From: Nocardioides sp. zg-1308
GTDB taxonomy: Bacteria; Actinomycetota; Actinomycetes; Propionibacteriales; Nocardioidaceae
Assembly (NCBI RefSeq): GCF_013155375.1
Contig: NZ_JABJQY010000002.1
Span: forward strand, 2,356,001 to 2,420,000
Direction: 5' to 3'
DNA length: 64,000 bases
Shown here: piece after piece, positions 48,882 to 56,050 of the stretch
Position numbering within the stretch: position 1 is the stretch's first letter
Layout: the number at the start of each line of letters is the position of its first letter
Position numbers and translations under genes: made by a program
The notes under the pieces: model-generated
What the model was told of the DNA's origin: nothing
Seen by the model: only the letters and a program-made list of their open reading frames with translations
Database searches by the model: none

Positions 48882-49897
48882 CCATGACATCCCCCGCCAA
48901 GGCCGACGACGAGGTCGTGATCCCGCCGCGCCCCCAGCCTCGGCGGGGGGTGTCGCTCCGGGACGCTGGTCCCCCGATCGCGCTGGTGGTCATCGTCGGC
49001 ATCTTCTCGGTGCTGAGCCCTGACTTCCGCACGGTCGGCAACGTGCAGAACATCCTGGACGCGGCGGCGGTCCTCGCCGTCGTCACGTGCGGCATCTCCT
49101 TCGTGCTGATGATGGGGTCGATCGACCTCTCGGTCCCTGGAGTGATGGGGGCCTCCGCGATCGCGGTCGCCCTGCTCGTCGCCAACAACCGCAACGGCAA
49201 CGACTGGGGACTCCTCGGCGTCCTCGTCGCGGTCCTGCTCGGCTCGGCCCTCGGCTGCCTGAGCGGCATGGCGCTGGTGACGCTCAAGGTCCCGTCCTTC
49301 ATGACCACGCTTGGGGTCTCGGCCGTCGGGCTCGGCGTCGCGACGCTGCTGTTCTCCGGCGTGCAGCCCAACATCTCCGACGAGATGCTGCGCAGCTGGG
49401 CCGTCAGCCGCTTCCTGGGCCTGGCCTACCTGACGTGGATCGCCGTCGGCTGCGTGCTCGTCGGCTGGCTCGTCCAGCGCTACTCGCGCCTGGGCCGCTA
49501 CGCGTACGCCATCGGCGGCGCCGAGGAGGTGTTGTCCCTCTCCGGCGTGAAGGTCGCCCCCTACAAGGTCGCCGTGTTCACCCTCGCCGGGTCGTTCTAC
49601 GGGCTCGCGGGCGTGCTGGTGACGAGCCAGCTCAGCGCCGGGCTCGTCCAGGCGGGCAAGGGCTACGACTTCGCGGCGATCACCGCCGCCGTCGTCGGTG
49701 GCACCCTGCTCACCGGCGGACGCGGGGGAGTGCTCCACTCCGCCGTCGGCGTCCTCCTCGTCACCGTCCTGACCAACGGCCTCGTCCAGATCGGGGTCAG
49801 CCCCTACTGGCAGGGCGGTGTCCAGGGCCTCATCGTCGTCGCGGCCGTCTCGGCCGCGGTCATCCCCCAGCGTCGTAGGAACCAGGTGACCAAGTGA
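48878..49897 (+). CDS. ABC transporter permease (RbsC-like)
   Basis: 339 residues from GTG 48878 (ATG 48884 possible), overlapping the preceding and following genes by 4 bp each. About nine transmembrane helices, including PPIALVVIVGIFSVLSPDF, NVQNILDAAAVLAVVTCGISFVLMMGSIDLSVPGVMGAS and a GKGYDFAAITAAVVGGTLLTGGRGGVLHSAVGVLLVTVLTNGLVQ segment with the EAA-like loop. BPD_transp_2 family, sugar uptake. It pairs with the second permease to form a heterodimer. Confidence 0.92.
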   Translation: MTMTSPAKADDEVVIPPRPQPRRGVSLRDAGPPIALVVIVGIFSVLSPDFRTVGNVQNILDAAAVLAVVTCGISFVLMMGSIDLSVPGVMGASAIAVALLVANNRNGNDWGLLGVLVAVLLGSALGCLSGMALVTLKVPSFMTTLGVSAVGLGVATLLFSGVQPNISDEMLRSWAVSRFLGLAYLTWIAVGCVLVGWLVQRYSRLGRYAYAIGGAEEVLSLSGVKVAPYKVAVFTLAGSFYGLAGVLVTSQLSAGLVQAGKGYDFAAITAAVVGGTLLTGGRGGVLHSAVGVLLVTVLTNGLVQIGVSPYWQGGVQGLIVVAAVSAAVIPQRRRNQVTK

Positions 49898-51456
49898 CCA
49901 CCGACCTGCAGCTCCAGCCCGACGCCCCGGCGCCGGCTCCCGTCCCCGCCCTCGAGGTGCGCGGACTGGTCAAGCACTACCCGGGCGTCAAGGCGCTCGA
50001 CGGCGTCGACCTCGTCGTGCGCCAGCACGAGGTGCTCGGCCTCGCCGGCGAGAACGGCGCCGGCAAGTCCACGCTCCTCAAGGCGCTCGTCGGCCTGGTC
50101 CGCCCCGACTCCGGTGAGATCTGGGTCCGTGGCGAGAAGGTCCGCCTGCGCAGCGTCGTCGAGGCCGCCGACCACGGCATCGGCATGGTGTTCCAGGAGC
50201 AGTCGCTCGTCCCCAACCTCACCGCCGCGGAGAACATCGTCCTGGGCAGCGAGGGCGCCGGGGTGCGCCGCGGGATCTACCGCTGGGACACGATGCGCAA
50301 GCTCGCGCAGGCCCAGCTCGACAAGATCGGCTCCCACATCGATCCGCTGGCCCGCACCGACACGCTGACGTTCGCCGAGCGGCAGATGGTTGAGATCGCC
50401 AAGGTCCTCCGCATCGAGGAGCGCACCTCCCACCCGCCCGTCATCATCCTCGACGAGCCCACCTCGGTGCTGGAGTCCAAGGAGATCGAGACGCTCTTCA
50501 CCCAGGTCCGCCGGCTCCGCGAGTTCGCGTCGGTGGTCTTCGTCTCGCACCGCCTCGACGAGGTGCTCGACGTGTGCGACCGGGTCACCGTGCTCCGCGG
50601 CGGGCAGTCGGTGGGCGAGGTGGCCACTGCGGGCGCCGCGCCCTCGGAGCTGCACCGCATGATGATCGGCTCGACGGGCTCCGACGACCACTACCACGCG
50701 GGACTCTCGGAGCGCTCCGCGGCGGAGGCCGAGCCCCGCCTGGTCGTCACCGGGCTGTCCGGCAGGACCTTCCGCGACGTGGACCTCGCGGTCAGGGCCG
50801 GTGAGATCGTCGGCATCGTCGGCGTGCACGGCTCGGGGCGCGAGGACGTGTGCCGCGCGCTCTTCGGGGCCGAGCCCACCCTGGCCGGCGAGGTCACCCT
50901 CGACGGCCGGAAGCTCGACCTGTCCGGCACCCGGGCCGCCGTGGCCTCCGGCGTCGGCTACGTGCCCGCCGAGCGCAAGATCGAGGGCATGGTCGGCCCG
51001 ATGTCGGTCGCCGACAACATGACCCTCACCAAGCAGAAGTCGCGCTGCGCCGGCCCGATGGTGGTGCCGCAGAAGCAGGCCACCCTGGTCGACAAGTGGA
51101 TCGAGCGGCTCTCGATCCGCACCCCGCACCGCGGCACGCAGATCGGGCGCCTGTCCGGCGGCAACCAGCAGAAGGTCGTCCTGGCGCGCTGGCTGGTGGC
51201 CGGCGACATCCGCCTGCTGCTCCTCGACCACCCGACCCGCGGCCTCGACATCGGCGCCCGCTCGGAGGTCTACCGGCTGATGCGCGAGCTCGCCAACAGT
51301 GGCGTGGCCACCGTGCTCCTCGCCGACAGCCTGGAGGAGGCCATCGGGATGTCCGACCGGATCATCGTGATGAGCGACGGTCGGGCGACCGCCGAGGTCG
51401 CGTGCCCCCAGGGCGGCAAGCCGACCCCGCTCGACCTGGTGAAGGAGATGGTCTGA
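49894..51456 (+). CDS. Sugar ABC transporter ATP-binding protein, two NBDs
   Basis: 520 residues from GTG 49894. NBD1 has GLAGENGAGKSTLLKAL (Walker A), a TFAERQMVEIAKVLRIEE signature and VIILDEPTS (Walker B with catalytic Glu). NBD2 (from about residue 285) has the usual degenerate Walker A GVHGSGREDV, a canonical LSGGNQQKVVLARWL signature and LLLLDHPTRGLDIG, where the catalytic Glu is replaced by His. In RbsA-like proteins NBD2 normally has DEPTRG, so hydrolysis at that site should be impaired. Coupling to permeases on both sides indicates an importer with two different permease subunits. Confidence 0.92.
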   Translation: MTTDLQLQPDAPAPAPVPALEVRGLVKHYPGVKALDGVDLVVRQHEVLGLAGENGAGKSTLLKALVGLVRPDSGEIWVRGEKVRLRSVVEAADHGIGMVFQEQSLVPNLTAAENIVLGSEGAGVRRGIYRWDTMRKLAQAQLDKIGSHIDPLARTDTLTFAERQMVEIAKVLRIEERTSHPPVIILDEPTSVLESKEIETLFTQVRRLREFASVVFVSHRLDEVLDVCDRVTVLRGGQSVGEVATAGAAPSELHRMMIGSTGSDDHYHAGLSERSAAEAEPRLVVTGLSGRTFRDVDLAVRAGEIVGIVGVHGSGREDVCRALFGAEPTLAGEVTLDGRKLDLSGTRAAVASGVGYVPAERKIEGMVGPMSVADNMTLTKQKSRCAGPMVVPQKQATLVDKWIERLSIRTPHRGTQIGRLSGGNQQKVVLARWLVAGDIRLLLLDHPTRGLDIGARSEVYRLMRELANSGVATVLLADSLEEAIGMSDRIIVMSDGRATAEVACPQGGKPTPLDLVKEMV

Positions 51457-51457
51457 G

Positions 51458-52465
51458 ATGAGCACACCGGTCCTCACGACCCCCGAGTCCAACCCGGCGG
51501 CCGAGCCCGCCATCGTCAAGGGCGGTCCCACCGTCGGTCAGCGCGTCACCTCGTTCATGCCGCTCATCGCGCTCGTCGCGCTGCTCGCGGCCCTCACGGT
51601 CGCCGACCCCGACTTCCTCACCCAGCGCAGCCTCACCGCCGCCGTACGCACGTCGGCCCCGCTGGTCGTGCTCGCGGCCGGTGCCACGCTGGTGGTGCTG
51701 TGCGGTGGCATCGACCTGTCGATCGCCGCCCTCTGCTCCCTGTCGACGGTGTTCTTCGCGATGTGGTTGCCCGACCTCGGTGGCCTCACCGTGCTGGGCG
51801 TCATCGCCGCGGCCGGCGCCATCGGCGCCGTCCAGGGCATCGCGCACGTGCTGCTGAGGATCCCGTCGTTCGTCGTCACGCTCGGGGGCATGAGCATCTT
51901 CTCCGCGATCGCGCTCGTCATCTCCGACGCCGGGCCCATCCGGGTCGTCGACCGCGACGCCACGAAGTGGCTCAACCTCTACGTCGCCGGCTACGTCCCG
52001 ATGTCGTTCTTCGTCGCGCTCCTCGTCGTCGCGGTGATCTCGCTCGTCATCAAGCTCACGCCGCTGGAGAGCTTCGTCCGGGCCACCGGCTACTCGGAGT
52101 CGGCCGCCCGGCTGGCCGGCACGCCCGTCGACCTGGTGAAGGTCGCCGCGTTCACGGTGTCGGGCGCCTGTGCCGGCCTCGCCGCCGTCATGCTCGCCTC
52201 CCGCAACTTCAGCGGCAGCCCGACGATGGCCGACAACCTGCTGCTCCCCGCGGTGGCGGCCATCGTGGTCGGCGGCACGGCCATCACCGGCGGTCACGGC
52301 TCGCTGTGGCGCAGCCTCGCCGGCGCCCTCGTCGTCACCCTGCTCCGGGTGGGCCTGCCGATCGTCGGCGTCCCGTCCGCCTGGGAGCAGATCCTCTACG
52401 GCGCCATCATCGTCGCCGCCGTCGCGCTCACCCTCGACCGGTCGAAGGTGCTGATCATCAAGTAG
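51458..52465 (+). CDS. ABC transporter permease (second subunit)
   Basis: 335 residues from ATG 51458, 1 nt after the ATPase stop. Multi-helix BPD_transp_2 permease: FMPLIALVALLAALTVADPDF, APLVVLAAGATLVVLCGGIDLSIAALCSLSTVFFAMWLP, FSAIALVISDAGP, MSFFVALLVVAVISLVIKL, and the cytosolic ATGYSESAARLAGTPVDLVKVAAFTVSGACAGLAAVMLASR followed by LLPAVAAIVVGGTAITGGHGSLWRSLAGALVV. This partner of the 48878 permease completes the heterodimeric channel. Confidence 0.92.
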   Translation: MSTPVLTTPESNPAAEPAIVKGGPTVGQRVTSFMPLIALVALLAALTVADPDFLTQRSLTAAVRTSAPLVVLAAGATLVVLCGGIDLSIAALCSLSTVFFAMWLPDLGGLTVLGVIAAAGAIGAVQGIAHVLLRIPSFVVTLGGMSIFSAIALVISDAGPIRVVDRDATKWLNLYVAGYVPMSFFVALLVVAVISLVIKLTPLESFVRATGYSESAARLAGTPVDLVKVAAFTVSGACAGLAAVMLASRNFSGSPTMADNLLLPAVAAIVVGGTAITGGHGSLWRSLAGALVVTLLRVGLPIVGVPSAWEQILYGAIIVAAVALTLDRSKVLIIK

Positions 52466-52560
52466 CAGCCCGACCCCGACCGCGACCCTGACCCTCCCGA
52501 CCCCGATCGCCCCGACCCCCGATCCACGATCCGCCACGAACCCCGCCACGAACCCGGAAG
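52466..52560 (+). repeat. Low-complexity (CCGAC/CCCGA)n intercistronic spacer
   Basis: The 102-bp gap before the aldehyde dehydrogenase consists mostly of variants of CCCGACC/CCCGATC plus two copies of CGCCACGAACCC. No promoter or hairpin is obvious, so the operon probably continues across it. Confidence 0.65.
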
Positions 52561-52567
52561 GCCTCCC

Positions 52568-54058
52568 ATGTCCGAGAACTCCCAGCTCCTCCCCGCCGTC
52601 TCCTCGTTCCTCTCCTCGCCGCGCCAGCTGCTCATCGACGGCGAGTGGGTCGACGCCAAGGACGGCCAGACGTTCGACACCGTCAACCCGGCCACCGAGG
52701 AGGTCCTCGTGCAGGTGGCCCGCGCCTCGGCCGTGGACGCCGACCGCGCCGTCGTGGCCGCCCGCAACGCCTTCGAGGCCGGGTCGCCGTGGTCGCGGAT
52801 GACGCCGCGCGAGCGCTCGCACCTGCTGTGGCGCATCGGCGACATGATCGACGAGCGCGCCGAGGAGTTCGCCCAGCTCGAGTCGCTCGACAACGGCAAG
52901 AGCCTGGCCTCGGCCCGCGGCGACGTCGGCGTGGCCGCCGAGCTGTTCCGCTACTTCGCCGGCTGGGCCACCAAGATGGAGGGCACCACCATCCCGATGT
53001 CGGTGCCCGGTCGCGAGTTCCACGCCTACACCCGCCGTGAGGCCATCGGCGTCGTCGCCGGCATCGTCCCGTGGAACTTCCCGCTCACCATGGCGGCGTT
53101 CAAGATCATCCCGTCGATCACCGCGGGCAACACCGTGGTGCTCAAGCCGGCCGAGCAGACGCCGCTGACGGCGCTGCGGCTGGGCCAGCTGCTGCTCGAG
53201 GCCGGCGTGCCTGCCGGCGTGGTCAACATCCTGCCCGGCTTCGGTGACGCGGGCGCCGCCCTCGTCGACCACGCCGACGTGGACAAGGTCGCCTTCACCG
53301 GCAGCACCGAGGTCGGCAAGAAGATCGCCGCCGGCGCGTCCAGGAACCTCAAGAAGGTCTCGCTCGAGCTCGGCGGCAAGGCGCCCAACATCATCTTCGC
53401 CGACGCCGACCTCGACGCCGCGATCGCGGGAGCCGCGCTCGCGGGCTACTTCAACGAGGGCCAGTGCTGCGTCAACGGCTCGCGCCTCTACGTCCAGCGC
53501 GAGGTCTTCGACCAGGTCATCGAGGGCGTCGCTGCCGCCGCGAAGGCGATCCGGGTCGGCGACGCGTTCGACCCGGCCACCACGATGGGGCCGCTGGTCT
53601 CCCAGGAGCAGCACGAGAAGGTGATGGGCTACGTCCGCGGCGCGGTCGCCGACGGCGCCACCATCGCCGCGGGCAGCCCCGACCCGGCGGCCGAGCGCGG
53701 CTACTTCTTCTCCCCGACGCTCATCACCGACGTCACCGAGCAGATGGCCGTGCAGACCGACGAGATCTTCGGCCCGGTCATCACCGCGATCCCGTTCGAC
53801 TCCGAGGACGAGGTCGTCGCCGCCGCCAACAACACCGTCTACGGCCTCGCGGCCGGCGTCTGGTCCAAGGACCTCGGCACCGCCCACCGGGTCGGCGGCA
53901 AGCTGCGGGCCGGCACGGTCTGGCTCAACACCTGGCACGCCGACGACGTCACGCTGCCGCGCGGTGGCTTCAAGCAGTCCGGCTGGGGCCGCGAGCTCGG
54001 GTCGTTCGGCCTGGACGACTACACCGAGCTCAAGACCGTCATCGCCGAGCTCCGGTGA
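52568..54058 (+). CDS. Aldehyde dehydrogenase (NAD(P)+)
   Basis: 496 residues, full ALDH superfamily length. Landmarks: IVPWNFPLTMAAFKIIPSITAGNTVVLKPAEQTPLTAL (catalytic Asn region and cofactor Lys), VAFTGSTEVGKKI, SLELGGKAPNIIFADADLDAAI (general-base Glu), GQCCVNGSRLYVQ (nucleophilic Cys), and EIFGPVITAIPFDSEDEVVAAANNTVYGLAAGVWSKD. In sugar-acid pathways an ALDH can act on 2,5-dioxovalerate or a sugar aldehyde. Since the operon also has KDG kinase and KDPG aldolase, the ALDH substrate here is open. The stop overlaps the following aldolase start (GTGA). Confidence 0.9.
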   Translation: MSENSQLLPAVSSFLSSPRQLLIDGEWVDAKDGQTFDTVNPATEEVLVQVARASAVDADRAVVAARNAFEAGSPWSRMTPRERSHLLWRIGDMIDERAEEFAQLESLDNGKSLASARGDVGVAAELFRYFAGWATKMEGTTIPMSVPGREFHAYTRREAIGVVAGIVPWNFPLTMAAFKIIPSITAGNTVVLKPAEQTPLTALRLGQLLLEAGVPAGVVNILPGFGDAGAALVDHADVDKVAFTGSTEVGKKIAAGASRNLKKVSLELGGKAPNIIFADADLDAAIAGAALAGYFNEGQCCVNGSRLYVQREVFDQVIEGVAAAAKAIRVGDAFDPATTMGPLVSQEQHEKVMGYVRGAVADGATIAAGSPDPAAERGYFFSPTLITDVTEQMAVQTDEIFGPVITAIPFDSEDEVVAAANNTVYGLAAGVWSKDLGTAHRVGGKLRAGTVWLNTWHADDVTLPRGGFKQSGWGRELGSFGLDDYTELKTVIAELR

Positions 54059-54723
54059 TCCACGGAGTGAAGCCCACCGTGAGTGCGACCGACGTCCTGG
54101 GCGGCCACCGCATCGTGCCGGTGGTCGTCCTGGACGACCCGGCCAGGGCCGACGCGCTCGGCGCCGCCCTCGTCGAGGGCGGGCTGCCGGTCGCCGAGGC
54201 GACGTTCCGCACGCCCGGGGCGGCCGCCGTCCTGCGCCGGCTCGCCGAGAACGCCGACCTGGTCGTCGGGGCGGGCACCGTCCTCACCGACCGCCAGGTC
54301 GACGAGGCGCTGGAGGCGGGGGCGCGGTTCGTCGTGTCGCCGGGCCTCAGCGCCGCCGTCGTACGACGCTGCCAGGACGCCGGCGTGCCGGTCGTCCCCG
54401 GCATCGCCACCCCGACGGAGGTCATGCAGGCCCTCGACCTCGGCCTCGACACCGTGAAGTTCTTCCCGGCCGAGGCCAACGGGGGACTGCCCACGATCAA
54501 GGCGCTGGCCGCCGCCTTCCCGCAGGTGCGGTTCATGCCCACCGGCGGGATCACGGCCGAGAGCGCCCCGGCCTACCTCGCCCACCCGGCGGTCGCCGCC
54601 GTCGGCGGCAGCTGGATGGTCGCCGGCGACCTGCTGGCGGCCGGCCGCTGGGACGAGGTCGCCGCCCGCTGCGCCGCCTCGACGCGGCTCTACCACCCGA
54701 CCCTCGAAGGAGCACCCGCATGA
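54055..54723 (+). CDS. eda: KDPG/KHG aldolase
   Basis: 222 residues from GTG 54055 (GTG 54067 possible), overlapping the ALDH stop. Class I aldolase TIM-barrel with RIVPVVVLDDP, the catalytic-base region EATFRTPGAAAVLRRLAE, GAGTVLTDRQVDEALEAGARFVVSPGLSAAVVRRC, the Schiff-base Lys in LDTVKFFPAEANGG, and RFMPTGGITAES at the phosphate site. It splits 2-keto-3-deoxy-6-phosphogluconate to pyruvate and glyceraldehyde-3-phosphate, the last step of the pathway. ATGA overlap with the kinase. Confidence 0.92.
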   Translation: MIHGVKPTVSATDVLGGHRIVPVVVLDDPARADALGAALVEGGLPVAEATFRTPGAAAVLRRLAENADLVVGAGTVLTDRQVDEALEAGARFVVSPGLSAAVVRRCQDAGVPVVPGIATPTEVMQALDLGLDTVKFFPAEANGGLPTIKALAAAFPQVRFMPTGGITAESAPAYLAHPAVAAVGGSWMVAGDLLAAGRWDEVAARCAASTRLYHPTLEGAPA

Positions 54724-55817
54724 TCGAGACCCGTCCGGCCGAGGAGTGCGAGCTCGACATCGTCGCGCTCGGGGAGGTGATGCTGCGCCTCGACCCGGGG
54801 GAGGGCCGCATCCGCACCGCCCGCCGGTTCGAGGCCTGGGAGGGCGGCGGTGAGTACAACGTCGCCCGCGGCATGCGCAAGGTCTTCGGCCTGCGCGCCG
54901 GGGTCGTCACCGCCCTCGCCGACAACGAGATCGGCCACCTCGTCGAGAACCTCGTCATGCAGGGCGGCGTGGACACCTCGCTGATCCGCTGGGAGGACTA
55001 CGACGGCATCGGGCGCACGGTGCGCAACGGGCTGAACTTCACCGAGCGCGGCTACGGCGTCCGCGGGGCTGTGGGTGTCTCCGACCGGGCCAACACCGCG
55101 ATCGCCCACCTGGCGCCCGGCACCGTGGACTGGGACGACCTGTTCGGTCGACGTGGCGTGCGCTGGCTGCACACCGGCGGCATCTACGCGGCCCTGTCCG
55201 AGAACGCCGCCGCCGTGGCGGAGGAGGCGATGGCGGCCGCCCGGAGGCACGGGACGATCGTGTCCTTCGACCTCAACTACCGGCCCAGCCTGTGGGCGGG
55301 CATCGGCGGCACCGAGCGCGCCCGCGACGTGAACACCCGGCTCGCGGAGCACGTGGACGTGATGATCGGCAACGAGGAGGACTTCACCGCGGCCCTCGGC
55401 TTCGAGGTGGCCCACGTCGACGAGCACCTCAGCACGCTGCCCATGGACAGCTTCGAGGCGATGGTCGCCACGGTCGCGGAGAAGATGCCCTGGCTCCAGG
55501 TCGTCGCGACGACCCTGCGCACCGTGCACACCGCCAGCGACAACGACTGGCAGGCCATCGCGTGGTCGCCGGAGACGGGCGTGCTGGCCTCGACGCCCCG
55601 CGAGCACCTCGGCATCTTCGACCGCGTGGGAGGCGGTGACGGCTTCGCCTCCGGGCTGGTCTACGGCCTGCTGGAGGGCGAGCCGCTGCAGCAGTGCCTC
55701 GAGCTCGGCGCCGCCCACGGCGCGCTCGCCATGACCACCCCCGGTGACACCTCGATGGCCACCCGGGAGGAGGTGCGCGCGCTCGCCGGTGGCGGCAGCG
55801 CGCGTGTACGCCGCTAG
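54720..55817 (+). CDS. kdgK: 2-keto-3-deoxygluconate kinase (PfkB family)
   Basis: 365 residues from ATG 54720. Ribokinase-fold elements: DIVALGEVMLRLDPGEGRI at the N-terminus, EGGGEYNVARGMRKVFGLRAGVVTALADNEIGHLV, SFDLNYRPSLWAG, VMIGNEEDFTAALGFEV and the ATP/active-site RVGGGDGFASGLVYGLLEG with the catalytic Asp in GGGD. The DTxGAGD motif is thus the GGGDGF variant seen in KDG kinases. It phosphorylates KDG to KDPG, the Eda substrate. Last gene of the operon, followed by a strong terminator. Confidence 0.9.
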   Translation: MIETRPAEECELDIVALGEVMLRLDPGEGRIRTARRFEAWEGGGEYNVARGMRKVFGLRAGVVTALADNEIGHLVENLVMQGGVDTSLIRWEDYDGIGRTVRNGLNFTERGYGVRGAVGVSDRANTAIAHLAPGTVDWDDLFGRRGVRWLHTGGIYAALSENAAAVAEEAMAAARRHGTIVSFDLNYRPSLWAGIGGTERARDVNTRLAEHVDVMIGNEEDFTAALGFEVAHVDEHLSTLPMDSFEAMVATVAEKMPWLQVVATTLRTVHTASDNDWQAIAWSPETGVLASTPREHLGIFDRVGGGDGFASGLVYGLLEGEPLQQCLELGAAHGALAMTTPGDTSMATREEVRALAGGGSARVRR

Positions 55818-55844
55818 CCGCCGGCTGGCGCACGCCACCCAGAC

Positions 55845-55898
55845 CAGGCCTGGGCGGTCCGACCCCGTGCGGGGGATCGGCCGCCCAGGCCTGCTTTC
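55845..55898 (+). terminator. Terminator of the kdu operon
   Basis: CAGGCCTGGGCGG (55845-55857) pairs perfectly with 55881-55893, with further CCGA/TCGG and CCCC/GGGG pairs inside. CTTTCAT follows as a short T-rich stretch. Confidence 0.85.
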
Positions 55899-55923
55899 AT
55901 GTATCGGAACGTTTGCGCCGTCG

Positions 55924-55976
55924 AGTTCACAATTCTGGACAGAGTTCTTGACTCTGTGTGATGCCCGTCATACGTT
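55924..55976 (+). promoter_or_regulatory. Promoter and operators of the copper-radical oxidase gene
   Basis: AGTTCACAATTCTGGAC (55924-55940; 12 of 16 symmetric) matches the AGTTC sites at iclR-kduI. An overlapping palindrome ACAGAGT-TCTTG-ACTCTGT (55939-55957) straddles the -35 element TTGACT (55948-55953), which is followed after 17 bp by TACGTT (55971-55976). The transcript leader would be about 70 nt. The match suggests that the kdu IclR regulator also acts here. Confidence 0.6.
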
Positions 55977-56050
55977 TCGGCTGTCTCGTGAGCGCTGACC
56001 GCACCCGCCGCCCGCCGAGCTCCGCCCCGCCGAGCCCTAGGGAAACGTTG

